Assembly: GCA_023382975.1 (NCBI GenBank)
Contig: JAHDXO010000077.1
Span: 1 to 42,534, forward strand
DNA: 42,534 bases
Direction: 5' to 3'
From: Pirellulaceae bacterium
GTDB lineage: Bacteria > Planctomycetota > Planctomycetia > Pirellulales > Pirellulaceae
This document shows, one piece after another, positions 1 to 8,456 of the stretch (its first letter is position 1; every line of letters starts with the position of its first letter). Under the pieces are notes generated by a model. It saw nothing but the letters and a program-made list of their open reading frames with translations. It made no database searches and had not been told where the DNA came from. The position numbers and the translations under genes are program-made.

Positions 1-2
1 GC

Positions 3-116
3 AAGCTGGAAGCTTACCCCACCTCGGTTCTTGCCAGTATTTCAGCAGGCTCCCTCGGCTTGCCGTTAAACGAAGAGGCGAGCTTCTTGCACGAAGGCTA
101 CGAACTGCGACCCTAA
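3..116 (+). CDS. C-terminal end of an unidentified protein (partial)
   Basis: An open frame enters from the left edge and runs to a TAA at 114-116. The last 37 residues read ...SAGSLGLPLNEEASFLHEGY and then ELRP. It ends 20 bp before the next start on the same strand, so the two could be co-transcribed. No family is recognisable from this short tail. It could be a chance open frame, but its position and the normal spacing make a real gene end more likely. Confidence 0.45.
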   Translation, partial: KLEAYPTSVLASISAGSLGLPLNEEASFLHEGYELRP

Positions 117-136
117 CACGCGGAAGGAAGATTCAA

Positions 137-1453
137 GTGACGCGAATTCTGCTGATTTCGGTTCTCGGGGCCGTCGGTCTTCTGTCCGCGATCGAGCCAA
201 GCTTCGCTCAACCGCGGGTCTCGACGGTCGTGGCGCGCAGCGCTGCCCCGCTGCGCGTCGGCGAGCGGGTGACAGGCCAGACGGAGCCGGGCGAGATCCT
301 CTCGGTGATCACCCGCCAAGAACAACTGATCTGGGTGCAGAACGATCAAGACAAGAAGGGCTGGCTGAGCGCCGATCAAGTCGTCCCGCTGGACCAGGCC
401 GAACCGGTCTTCGATGCGTTGATCCGTCGCGATCCCAACCGGGCCGTGCATTACGAACGCCGAGCCGTGCTGTTTTCCCGCCGTGGCGACATGGAAAAAG
501 CCGCAGCCGACTACGACCGCGCCGTGCAGCTTGGATCAAAGAACCCGACCGTCTACTTGAACCGCGGAATCCACTACTCCACGCAGGGCGAATTCGAGAA
601 GGCCGTTGCCGACTACGACCGAGCTGTCGAGCTGGGGCTGAAAGACGCCTACATTTTTGTGAACCGTGGGGTTGCCCGGTACGCGTTGGGCAAGTTCGAC
701 GAGGCAGTTGCCGACTTTGACAAAGCCATCGAGGGCGGTGCGAAAGGCTTCTCGGTCTACGTGAACCGAGCGTCGGCCAAGTTGGCGGGCGGCCAGGAAG
801 TGTTGGCCATCGACGACTTGAACGAAGCGATTCGACTGGAGCCAAAGAACCCCGCGGGATACTACGAACGAGGTCGGGCCTGGCAGCAACTGGACAAACT
901 GGACCAGGCGGTTGCCGATTACGACGAAGCGTTGAAGCTGGACCCGGATTTCGTCCAAGCCTATGGCGGGCGAGGGTACGTTTGGTTCCTCAAGGGCGAA
1001 TCCGAGAAGGCCGTGGACGATTTTGATCAGTTGCTCAAACGAAATCCGCAGGCCGCCGTCGCCTACAACAATCGCGGCTACAACAAGCAGCGACTGGGCC
1101 GCTACGCGGACGCGCTGGCCGATTACCGGCAAGCGATCGAATTGGCGCCGAAGTATTTGCTGGCCTATCAGAACGCGGCGTGGCTCTTGGCCACGTGCCC
1201 GGACGACAACGTTCGGGACGGCCGCGCCGCCCTGGACATCGCCTCCAAAGCGCACCAGATGAGCGACGAGAAATCGTTGGGCGTCCTGAAAGCGCTGGCG
1301 GCTGCCTATGCGGAAAACGGCGAATTCGAGAAGGCCGTGTCGTGGCAGACCAAGGTGACGGAGGAGACGCCGGAAGACGAACGGCCCGCCGAACAGGAAC
1401 TGCTTGACTTGTACCGGTCGGAAAAGTCGTACCGCATGGAAAAGCCTGAGTGA
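137..1453 (+). CDS. Exported SH3-like/tetratricopeptide-repeat protein
   Basis: A 438-residue protein starting at GTG 137, with a purine-rich GGAAGG ribosome site just upstream. Residues 1-24 form a signal peptide with probable cleavage after SFA. Residues about 25-90 look like a bacterial SH3-type beta domain ending in a GWLSADQV stretch. From about residue 95 to 420 come about nine TPR units of 34 residues, with repeated N-R-G and A-x-x-D-Y/F-D-x-A signatures. Such proteins are scaffolds for protein-protein contacts, here presumably outside the cytoplasmic membrane. No catalytic motif is seen and the partner is unknown. A small hairpin follows the stop. Confidence 0.85.
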   Translation: MTRILLISVLGAVGLLSAIEPSFAQPRVSTVVARSAAPLRVGERVTGQTEPGEILSVITRQEQLIWVQNDQDKKGWLSADQVVPLDQAEPVFDALIRRDPNRAVHYERRAVLFSRRGDMEKAAADYDRAVQLGSKNPTVYLNRGIHYSTQGEFEKAVADYDRAVELGLKDAYIFVNRGVARYALGKFDEAVADFDKAIEGGAKGFSVYVNRASAKLAGGQEVLAIDDLNEAIRLEPKNPAGYYERGRAWQQLDKLDQAVADYDEALKLDPDFVQAYGGRGYVWFLKGESEKAVDDFDQLLKRNPQAAVAYNNRGYNKQRLGRYADALADYRQAIELAPKYLLAYQNAAWLLATCPDDNVRDGRAALDIASKAHQMSDEKSLGVLKALAAAYAENGEFEKAVSWQTKVTEETPEDERPAEQELLDLYRSEKSYRMEKPE

Positions 1454-1483
1454 CCCTCGGACCCCTGCCGCAAAACGCGACAA

Positions 1484-1502
1484 GAGTCCATCCGGTGGAC
1501 TC
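1484..1502 (+). terminator. Short perfect hairpin after the TPR gene
   Basis: A GAGTCCA/TGGACTC stem of 7 bp with loop TCCGG lies 31 bp after the TPR stop codon. No T-run follows, so it is at best a weak or factor-assisted terminator. Confidence 0.3.
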
Positions 1503-1795
1503 AATGCGGACAAACGGGGAATGTGGTTCGCTTCTTGGCGATTGAGGCTTGTCGCGAGCAAGTCACCAATCCAAAGGTGATTTTCCACTCCGATGGGCAC
1601 TTCCTGGATGACCAAATTCGAAGCTCTTTCGCGGCATCGGGCCGATGCCAGTTCGATTCTCGAGCAGCCAAGCCCGAGCATATTTTGCGCGTCGTTCCTT
1701 GAACTTAAACGCTTGGCAGCCTAGACTATTGAGCTTTGCCGTTGCTTCAGCAATCGTTCGACAAATGGTAGTTCAAGTTCCCAGGGAGACATCGA
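1503..1795. other. Intergenic stretch before ilvB
   Basis: The gap between the TPR gene and ilvB is 342 bp in all. Apart from the hairpin at its left and a promoter-like pair near its right end, nothing was recognised. No leader peptide rich in branched-chain codons, attenuator or T-box was seen. Confidence 0.5.
1699..1727 (+). promoter_or_regulatory. Candidate sigma-70-type promoter for ilvB
   Basis: TTGAAC at 1699-1704 and TAGACT at 1722-1727 are separated by exactly 17 bp, with the ilvB start 69 bp further on. Each hexamer matches four of six consensus bases. This is pattern recognition only. Confidence 0.35.
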
Positions 1796-3565
1796 ATGGC
1801 CGCGCCGAAACAGGCGACCGAGCATAAGTTGATGAGTGGTGCCGATATTCTCGTCCAGTCGCTGGTACGACATGGCGTCGAAGTGCTTTTCGCCTATCCG
1901 GGTGGTGCGAGCATGCCGCTGCACCAAGCATTGACCCGTTTTTCCGACAAGATCCGCACGATCCTGCCTCGCCACGAACAAGGGGGAACCTTTGCGGCCC
2001 AAGGTTATGCGCGTTCTACCGGGCGTCCGGGGGTATGCATGGCGACCAGCGGCCCGGGTGCTACGAACTTGGTCACGGGGTTGGCCGACGCCAAGTTGGA
2101 CAGCGTGCCGATCATTGCCATCACGGGGCAGGTCACCACAGCGGCCATCGGCTCGGACGCCTTCCAGGAAACACCGATTGTCGAGGTGTGCCGGGGCATT
2201 ACGAAGCATCACTATCTGGTGACGGACGTCGCCGATTTGCCGCGTGTGATGAAAGAGGCGTTCTACATCGCGACGACTGGGCGGCCTGGACCGGTGCTGG
2301 TCGATCTGCCGAAGGACGTTCAGTTGGAGAAGGTCGAGGCGGACTGGAATGCGCCGATGAATCTGCCCGGCTACGGGCATGCGGTGTCGCCAACCGCTAA
2401 GCCGGAACAGATCAACCAGGTGGTCGCTGCGATCAAGATGGCGAAACGCCCGCTGATCTACTGTGGCGGCGGAGTGATCTCGGCCAACGCCAGCGAGGAA
2501 CTGCGGGAGTTCGTCCGCATCACGGGCATCCCCGTGACGATGACTCTGATGGGACTGGGGGCATTCCCGGCCAATGACCCGTTGTCGCTGGACATGCTCG
2601 GCATGCATGGCAGCGTGTACTCGAACTGGGCCGTGCGCGACTGCGATCTGCTGCTGGCGTTCGGCGTACGCTTTGACGACCGGGTGACGGGCAAGTTGGA
2701 AGCGTTTGCCAAACATGCCAAGATCGTGCATATCGATGTCGATCCGTCGGAACTGAACAAGAACAAGCCGGCCCATTTTCCGATCGTCAGCGAAATCAAG
2801 TATGCGCTGCGCGAACTGAACCAGTATGTCGAGCCGAAGCCGGAGATCGCTCCGTGGGTCGAGCAGGTTCAGCAGTGGAAGCGGGATTATCCGTTCAAGT
2901 ACAACCAGGAATTCGAGGGCATTCTGCAGCAGCACGCAATCCGAACGCTCTCCGAGATGACTGCGGACCGCGAGACCGTGGTCGCCGTCGGCGTCGGCCA
3001 GCACCAGATGTGGGGCGCCCAGTTCTTCAAGTTCCAGAATCCTCGCCGCTGGCTGTCCAGTTCGGGGCTGGGTACGATGGGATTCGGTTTGCCGGCGGCG
3101 ATGGGCGCGCAAGCGGCGCATCCGGACGCACTGGTGATCGACATCGACGGCGACGGCAGTTTCCAGATGAACATCCAGGAACTGGCCACGTGCTACTGCG
3201 AGAACCTGCCTGTCAAGGTGCTGTTGTTGAACAACCAGCACTTGGGCATGGTGGTCCAGTGGGAAGACCGTTTCATGGCGGGCAACCGGGCTCACACCTA
3301 CCTCGGGCCGATCCATCACGCCGAGGCGAAGGGACGCGGTGACGACATCTACGCGACCGAACGCTATCCGGACTTCGTGCAGATTGCCAAGGGGTACGGC
3401 TGCGGGGCGGCGACGGTTCGCCGCCGCGAAGACTTGGCCGAAGCGTTGCGGGAGATGATCGAGTACGACGGACCGTTCGTGCTGGATGTGCAGACTCCGT
3501 ATCAAGAGCACGTGCTGCCCATGATTCCCTCGAATCACTCGGTGGACGACATAATCATGGAATAG
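1796..3565 (+). CDS. ilvB: Acetolactate synthase, large catalytic subunit
   Basis: A 589-residue thiamine-diphosphate enzyme that condenses two pyruvates (or pyruvate with 2-oxobutyrate) in the first common step of valine, leucine and isoleucine synthesis. The N-terminal PYR domain has FAYPGGASMPLHQAL and the catalytic glutamate E61 in PRHEQGG. The signature ATSGPGATNLVTGLADA follows. The C-terminal PP domain has the TPP/Mg motif, with GDG at 452-454 and the paired NN at 479-480. Length is normal for the anabolic form. The start is supported by AGGGAG upstream. No small regulatory subunit (ilvN) follows, so it must lie elsewhere. Confidence 0.96.
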   Translation: MAAPKQATEHKLMSGADILVQSLVRHGVEVLFAYPGGASMPLHQALTRFSDKIRTILPRHEQGGTFAAQGYARSTGRPGVCMATSGPGATNLVTGLADAKLDSVPIIAITGQVTTAAIGSDAFQETPIVEVCRGITKHHYLVTDVADLPRVMKEAFYIATTGRPGPVLVDLPKDVQLEKVEADWNAPMNLPGYGHAVSPTAKPEQINQVVAAIKMAKRPLIYCGGGVISANASEELREFVRITGIPVTMTLMGLGAFPANDPLSLDMLGMHGSVYSNWAVRDCDLLLAFGVRFDDRVTGKLEAFAKHAKIVHIDVDPSELNKNKPAHFPIVSEIKYALRELNQYVEPKPEIAPWVEQVQQWKRDYPFKYNQEFEGILQQHAIRTLSEMTADRETVVAVGVGQHQMWGAQFFKFQNPRRWLSSSGLGTMGFGLPAAMGAQAAHPDALVIDIDGDGSFQMNIQELATCYCENLPVKVLLLNNQHLGMVVQWEDRFMAGNRAHTYLGPIHHAEAKGRGDDIYATERYPDFVQIAKGYGCGAATVRRREDLAEALREMIEYDGPFVLDVQTPYQEHVLPMIPSNHSVDDIIME

Positions 3566-3597
3566 GCATCCGCACGAACAACCTGGCGGCGGTTCGC

Positions 3598-3620
3598 GAA
3601 CCGGGGACAGGCCCCTGTTC
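3598..3620 (+). terminator. Inverted repeat after ilvB
   Basis: The arms GAACCGGGG and CCCCTGTTC pair with one mismatch around the loop ACAGG, 33 bp after the ilvB stop. A GGGGACAGG core recurs at about 7551. There is no T-run, so it may be a dispersed repeat rather than a terminator. Confidence 0.3.
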
Positions 3621-3690
3621 GCCGAACGGCTTCAGGGTGCTTCGCACAAAGGGGTTCTGTGCCTTTTTCGCGAACCCTGATTTAGACGGG

Positions 3691-4305
3691 ATGTCGGTGA
3701 TGGCAGTTACGGTTTCCTTGCTCTCAGGCATCGCCAAGCTGCTCAGCGGTGCCAGTGTGCGCTGGATCGACTGCCAACCGGACACCTGCCAGCGGGTCTA
3801 TTTCGCCAATCACACGAGCCACCTGGACGCGATTGTGCTGTGGTCGGTCCTGCCCCGTGAACTGCAATCCCTGACTCGGGCGGTGGCCGCCAAGGACTAT
3901 TGGGATCGCGGCCCCGTGCGGCGGCACATCGCCAAGTCGTTCAACGCCTTGTTGATCGACCGCACCGAAATCAAGGTGCATCAGAGTCCGGTGGAAATGA
4001 TGCTCCGCGAGATGGGTGCCCGCTATTCCTTGATCGTGTTTCCCGAAGGCAGTCGCAGCAGCGGAGACGACGTCGGCGAATTCAAGAGCGGCCTGTATTA
4101 CTTGGGCAAGAAGCGCCCCGACTTGGAATTGGTTCCCGTCTACATGGACAACCTCAATCGAATCCTGCCGCGCGGAGAAGTGTTGCCCGTTCCGCTGTTG
4201 AGCTGCATTAGCATCGGATCGCCGATCTGGCTCGAAGCGGGTGAATCGAAAATCGATTTCCTGAACCGCGCTCGGAATGCCGTGCGCCGTCTGAGGGACC
4301 TGTAA
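3691..4305 (+). CDS. 1-acyl-sn-glycerol-3-phosphate acyltransferase family (PlsC-like)
   Basis: A 204-residue acyltransferase of the LPLAT/PlsC family. It carries the acyl-transfer motif NHTSHLD (H41 and D46, the HX4D pair) and the substrate-binding motif FPEGSRSS at 117-124. The family moves an acyl chain to lysophosphatidate to make phosphatidic acid. The next gene, a CDP-diglyceride synthase 4 bp downstream, uses that product. The frame is open further upstream to a GTG at 3637, but ATG 3691 is preferred because it follows GACGGG and begins the hydrophobic N-terminal segment. The exact acyl acceptor cannot be read from sequence. Confidence 0.88.
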   Translation: MSVMAVTVSLLSGIAKLLSGASVRWIDCQPDTCQRVYFANHTSHLDAIVLWSVLPRELQSLTRAVAAKDYWDRGPVRRHIAKSFNALLIDRTEIKVHQSPVEMMLREMGARYSLIVFPEGSRSSGDDVGEFKSGLYYLGKKRPDLELVPVYMDNLNRILPRGEVLPVPLLSCISIGSPIWLEAGESKIDFLNRARNAVRRLRDL

Positions 4306-4308
4306 ACG

Positions 4309-5403
4309 ATGACCGGCAACCTCTTCTCCCGCGCGGCCGCGTGGATGTCGCTGTGGCTGACGCAAACGCCCGGCGATCCACACGCGATTCACACGCAGAC
4401 GTACTGGCTGTTGGGCGTGGTGCTTGGGTTGTTGGTGATCGCCTACGTCGCTGGTCGGCTGATGAAGCGTTACCCGGAACATTCGCTGAATCCGGCCATG
4501 ATCGAACGGTTCAACCACCGCATTCGCGTGTGGTGGCTGATGTGCGCGATCCTGGTGGCCGGATTCCTGATGGGACGCGTCACGACCGTGGTCCTGTTCG
4601 GCTGCATCTCGTTCTGGGCGCTGCGCGAATTCATCACCATGACGCCCACTCGCCGCGGCGACCACCGCGCGCTGTTCTGGGTGTTCTTCGTGTTCACGCC
4701 GCTGCACTACCTGCTGATCGGGCTCAGCCGCGAGACCTACTTCGCCTTGTTCAACGTGCCGCACCGCGATTTCTACGAATTGTACAGCATCGTGATCCCG
4801 GTGTACGGACTGTTGTTCATCCCCGCGAGAATCGCCCTGTCCGACGATCCGAAGCGATTCCTGGAGCGATCGGCCAAGATCCAGGCGGGCCTGTTCATCT
4901 GCGTCTACTGTCTGAGCTACGCACCGGCCCTGTTGAATCTCGAGTTGCTGACGACCCAGGGGGCTCCGTGGGGCGAACGCGGTTCGCACTTGGCGAACGC
5001 CGGACTGCTGTTCTACTTCATCCTGGTCGTGCAATTGGGAGACGTGTTGCAGCACGTGTGGAATCGTCTTGCCGGACGCCGAGTGATCGCTCCCAAGATC
5101 AACGCCTTGCGCACCTGGGAAGGCCTGCTCGGCGGCGTGATGAGCACCACGCTGGTCGGCGCCCTGCTTTGGTGGGCTACGCCGTTCCAGTTCTGGCAGG
5201 CCGCTTGCATGTCGATGGTGGTGGCCACGACGGGATTCGCGGGCAGCATGGTGATGTCGGCGATCAAACGCGACCGCGGCGTGGAGGACTACGGAACGCT
5301 GGTGCAAGGCCACCACGGAGTCCTGGACCGCATCGATTCCCTGTGCTTCGCCGCCCCCGTGTTCTACCATCTCACCCGCCACTTTTTCTCGCAGGTCAAC
5401 TGA
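4309..5403 (+). CDS. cdsA: Phosphatidate cytidylyltransferase (CDP-diglyceride synthase)
   Basis: A 364-residue polytopic membrane protein with about eight hydrophobic segments. It ends in the CdsA signature: SAIKRDRGVEDYG followed by HHGVLDRIDSL, corresponding to the family pattern S-x-x-K-R-x(4)-K-D...H-G-G-x-x-D-R-x-D. The usual second G is V here and the usual KD is ED. It converts phosphatidic acid and CTP to CDP-diacylglycerol, the branch point of phospholipid synthesis. It starts 4 bp after the acyltransferase stop and is followed 2 bp later by coaD, so the three are almost certainly one operon. Confidence 0.92.
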   Translation: MTGNLFSRAAAWMSLWLTQTPGDPHAIHTQTYWLLGVVLGLLVIAYVAGRLMKRYPEHSLNPAMIERFNHRIRVWWLMCAILVAGFLMGRVTTVVLFGCISFWALREFITMTPTRRGDHRALFWVFFVFTPLHYLLIGLSRETYFALFNVPHRDFYELYSIVIPVYGLLFIPARIALSDDPKRFLERSAKIQAGLFICVYCLSYAPALLNLELLTTQGAPWGERGSHLANAGLLFYFILVVQLGDVLQHVWNRLAGRRVIAPKINALRTWEGLLGGVMSTTLVGALLWWATPFQFWQAACMSMVVATTGFAGSMVMSAIKRDRGVEDYGTLVQGHHGVLDRIDSLCFAAPVFYHLTRHFFSQVN

Positions 5404-5404
5404 C

Positions 5405-5935
5405 ATGAGCCATTTGGAAAGAGTTGCCGTCTACACCGGATCGTTCGATCCCATCACTCTCGGGCACTGGAACGTGATCCGCCGCAGTTCGCGGTTGTTC
5501 GACCGATTGATCGTCGGAGTGGGAGTCAACGCGAGAAAGACGCCGCTCTTCACCGGCGACGAGCGGGTGACCCAAGTGCGACGCGTCGTGGCGATGTGCG
5601 GCAACGTCGAGGTCCGCACGTTCACGGGACTAGCCGTCGAGTTCGTTCGGCAGTGCGGCGCCCGCGTGATGATCCGCGGCGTTCGGCCGCTGACCGATAT
5701 CGCCGCGGAATTCACCATGATGATGGCCAATCGCCAGTTGGACCCCGACATCGAAACGGTCTTCCTGATGGCGGACGAGGAATTCTCGCACGTTTCCAGT
5801 TCCTTCATCAAGGAGATCACCCCGCTGGCCAACGACGAGATGCTGGCCCGCTTCCTGCCCGCCGAGATCGTCCCCGACCTGCGGCGGAAACTGGACGAGT
5901 ACGGCGACCGGTTCCCGTCGACGATTGACGATTAG
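5405..5935 (+). CDS. coaD: Phosphopantetheine adenylyltransferase
   Basis: A 176-residue nucleotidyltransferase that makes dephospho-CoA from 4'-phosphopantetheine and ATP. The N-terminal YTGSFDPITLGHWNVI holds the T/HxGH nucleotide motif (residues 18-21). The middle has MIRGVRPLTDIAAEFTMMMANR, which binds pantetheine and shapes the active site. The C-terminal EFSHVSSSFIKEI matches the family ISSTxVKE motif with S for T. The start lies 2 bp after the cdsA stop. Coupling to phospholipid genes is metabolically sensible because acyl chains are carried on CoA/ACP, but it is not proof of co-regulation. Confidence 0.95.
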   Translation: MSHLERVAVYTGSFDPITLGHWNVIRRSSRLFDRLIVGVGVNARKTPLFTGDERVTQVRRVVAMCGNVEVRTFTGLAVEFVRQCGARVMIRGVRPLTDIAAEFTMMMANRQLDPDIETVFLMADEEFSHVSSSFIKEITPLANDEMLARFLPAEIVPDLRRKLDEYGDRFPSTIDD

Positions 5936-6037
5936 GAACTTCGGCCGTACGCTGTGCGCCTCTTCGTTGAGCGGCAAGCCGAAGGCGACTGCGCCGCGTG
6001 CGCCCAACTTGTGGCCCGGAATCGGCATTCGGCGTCT

Positions 6038-7261
6038 CTACGGGGCTGGGGTCAGATACCGCCGCACGGCCCGAAATACATCCTGGCCAAACGCGCGGGC
6101 GCTGTCCGCGTCGACCGTTCCCCCGGCGGCGTTCGCGTAGGGCACCTCGAACGTGGTCACCAGGCCGATTCCTTCTAATTGCGAAGCCCAGCGCGAGAAG
6201 CTCATGCCTTGCGAGTAGTTGCCGCCGGTGTTCCAGGCTTGGCCGAACGGCAGGTTGTCCGCAGCGCGATACTTGAGCGGGCCTTGCTGAACCTCTTCCA
6301 AGACCTTGCCGAACGCCACCTGCCGCTGCCACATTTCGGGATCGGAATTCCCGACCATGTAGATCACCTCGTTGTACTGCCCGCGGATCCAAGGACAGTG
6401 CAAGTCCAAGGCGACATCCAGCCGGCCGCGGGACCAGTCCGGCACGAACGACCGGATGGCGGCCACCGACGGATGAACGCTCTCGCCCACGTAGTCCCGG
6501 TTGTGGTCGCGCGGCTTGCGGTTCTTGCCTTGGTCGCCTTGTTCCACGCCGTCTTTATCGACGAAGGGGATCGCCACCAAGTGTACGTTCTCACGGAACC
6601 AACGGCCGTCTTCCGTATCGGCCAGCGCCGCGGCGACCAGTCCCTCGAGCACGTAGCTGGACATCGATTCGCAGGCGTGGTGCCGCACGGTCACGAACAT
6701 CCGGTGCTTCGGCTCGCGCTCACGGTCCCCGACATGCAACCGCTCGACACTGCGCCCCTGGCGGCTCTTGCACAGTTCCTCGACGGCTAGATCGCGATTA
6801 TCCCGATAGGCCGCCAGGAATTGCTGGAAATGCTCTTCCTGGTACGGCATCGCGAAACAGAATCGCACCTCGTCGTCGTCCGCTCCGAACGCATAATCAA
6901 ACGCCGCGTTTTGGACGCGGTCGGCGCCGAGCCACGACCACGACCGGCCTTGGTCCGTGCTGACCGCCGGCCCGCGCACCCCGATCGGATTTTGTCCCGT
7001 GAATTGGAACGTCAGCGTCCGTCCCGCCGCCCCCCGCACGCGAAAATTCCAGTAGAACCACCAGCCCAGCGTATCGCGCAGATCGGGCCGCAGTTCCACT
7101 CGGTCGCCTTCGATCCGCTCAACGACGACGTTTCCGCCCGGGAACTGGGCATCGACGACCGGAACGCCCCCCGCATTTTCGGCGGAATCGGCCGGTACGA
7201 TCAAGACGAAACTGAGAATGGCGGATACGAAGAAGGTGGTGGTAAATCCTCTTACGGACAT
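6038..7261 (-). CDS. Exported M14-type zinc carboxypeptidase-like protein
   Basis: A 407-residue protein with a signal peptide (residues 1-27). It has an N-terminal beta domain (about 30-160) with PVVDAQFPGGNVVVERIEG, as in cytosolic-carboxypeptidase-like M14 proteins, then a catalytic domain. Putative zinc ligands are H195 and E198 in RHHACES and H288 in DLHCPW. The catalytic glutamate is E372 in TTFEVPYAN. A substrate-site stretch DKDGVEQGDQGKNRKP also fits. The family removes C-terminal residues or trims peptides; the substrate here is unknown. The start at 7261 is chosen over upstream alternatives because GAGG sits 5 bp before it and the signal peptide begins there. It is convergent with coaD and divergent from the next gene. 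Confidence 0.85.
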   Translation of the reverse strand: MSVRGFTTTFFVSAILSFVLIVPADSAENAGGVPVVDAQFPGGNVVVERIEGDRVELRPDLRDTLGWWFYWNFRVRGAAGRTLTFQFTGQNPIGVRGPAVSTDQGRSWSWLGADRVQNAAFDYAFGADDDEVRFCFAMPYQEEHFQQFLAAYRDNRDLAVEELCKSRQGRSVERLHVGDREREPKHRMFVTVRHHACESMSSYVLEGLVAAALADTEDGRWFRENVHLVAIPFVDKDGVEQGDQGKNRKPRDHNRDYVGESVHPSVAAIRSFVPDWSRGRLDVALDLHCPWIRGQYNEVIYMVGNSDPEMWQRQVAFGKVLEEVQQGPLKYRAADNLPFGQAWNTGGNYSQGMSFSRWASQLEGIGLVTTFEVPYANAAGGTVDADSARAFGQDVFRAVRRYLTPAP

Positions 7262-7386
7262 TTCGACCTCGGCTTGGTGACAGGCTTGGGTAAGGTTCGG
7301 ACGACACACCTGGATTCTAAACATCCGCCGGGCAGCTTTCCACCAGCGTCCGGACCGAGGTGTTCGTTCTTGACCGATAGCGGTGA

Positions 7387-7494
7387 ACTAAGCATCGTTC
7401 GAGAAACAACTGTCCAGTGTTTATTGCTGATCATCCCACGGAGTGTGATGGCCACATTGACGAGGCGACAGTTGTTTCTCGAACGATGCTTAGT
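7387..7494. repeat. 28-bp perfect terminal inverted repeat with 52-bp core
   Basis: Positions 7387-7414 are the exact reverse complement of 7467-7494. The 52-bp core has its own imperfect hairpin (CATCCCAC and GTGTGATG around GGA). The element lies in a 331-bp gap between two genes transcribed away from each other, so it is not placed as a transcription terminator. It could be a small non-autonomous mobile element (MITE-like), a structured RNA, or a regulatory palindrome. No clear flanking target duplication is seen. Nothing else was recognised in 7262-7592. Confidence 0.8.
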
Positions 7495-7592
7495 CAGAAT
7501 AGCGTGCTGCAGTCTGGGTGAGGACTGCCCTGGTCTTCCTCGATGGTCGGGGACAGGCCGTCAAGGGTGTCAAGGTACGCTGAACATCTACC

Positions 7593-8408
7593 ATGCGCAT
7601 CGTCAAACGTCTGGCCGGGATTGGCTTGGTCGTGTTGGGCTTCGTGGGCGTCGCCGTCTGTCTAGCCGGAGCCGCCGGCGTCTGGGTTCTCGGATCACGT
7701 TTGCAGTACGTCAACTCGCAGGTGTTTGGCCAAGCCGACCAACTGGTCGTTCAGCTTGACCGGCGCGCGGCCCAGACCCGCGATGTGGTCGCCGAGACAC
7801 GGGGGTTGGTCGACCAGTTCCAGGAACTGCTGCGGGACTCGGCCAAGGACATGATCGCCGATCGGCTGATGGCCATGCCCGAGGTCGACAACCTGGAACT
7901 TCGGTTGGCGGCGGCGCTGGAACGCGCTGACGGTCTGGTCCAGGTATCGGCCGCGAGTGCCGAACTGATCGAGCAGTTGCTTGCTACCGTCGATTCTGCG
8001 GCCGCGGAACCACACGTGGACCGGCAGGCCTCGTCCGAACTGTTGGCGACCATCCGCGCGACAAGTGAATCGCTGGCCAATGCCGCGGAACGTCTGGCGG
8101 AGGTTCAACGGCTTCTGGACGACATTCGCCGGAAGCGAGACGTCGACGTCAACTTCGCGCAGATCACGAAGCTTCTGCTCGCCGTCATTTCCAAGCTGGA
8201 CGTCGTGCAAGATCAACTCGCTGCATTCCGGGTACGGCTCGACGAAACCAGGCAGCGACTCGATCACTGGCGGGGCCGGGTGAGAGCGTGGGTGTTCGCC
8301 GGTCAGTGCCTGACTTGGCTGCTGATCGCTTGGGGCGGCGCTGGCCAGTACTGTCTGTTGGTTCGGGGATGGCAGATCCTGAAGCGGTCGAAGCCGGGGT
8401 GCGGCTGA
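7593..8408 (+). CDS. Membrane-anchored coiled-coil protein, unknown function
   Basis: A 271-residue protein with a transmembrane helix at residues about 8-34 and another at about 230-252. Between them is a long, heptad-rich helical region with many L/A/V positions (for example LDRRAAQTRDVVAETRGLVD). The topology suggests a membrane hairpin with a coiled-coil domain on one side. There are no catalytic motifs and no family was recognised. It is convergent with pfkA. The ribosome site before ATG 7593 is weak. Composition and codon use look like the neighbouring genes, so it is probably a real resident gene. Confidence 0.75.
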   Translation: MRIVKRLAGIGLVVLGFVGVAVCLAGAAGVWVLGSRLQYVNSQVFGQADQLVVQLDRRAAQTRDVVAETRGLVDQFQELLRDSAKDMIADRLMAMPEVDNLELRLAAALERADGLVQVSAASAELIEQLLATVDSAAAEPHVDRQASSELLATIRATSESLANAAERLAEVQRLLDDIRRKRDVDVNFAQITKLLLAVISKLDVVQDQLAAFRVRLDETRQRLDHWRGRVRAWVFAGQCLTWLLIAWGGAGQYCLLVRGWQILKRSKPGCG

Positions 8409-8456
8409 CGCCGCCTCCGCACCGCCGCATGATTCCGCGCCGACTTCCGCGATCCG

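Noticed and set aside
1503..1795. Possible attenuator or leader peptide for ilvB
   Set aside because: No run of Ile, Val or Leu codons and no mutually exclusive hairpins were found in the short leader.
1721..3538. A 605-codon minus-strand frame opposite ilvB
   Set aside because: H/R/D-rich antisense shadow of a certain acetolactate synthase gene.
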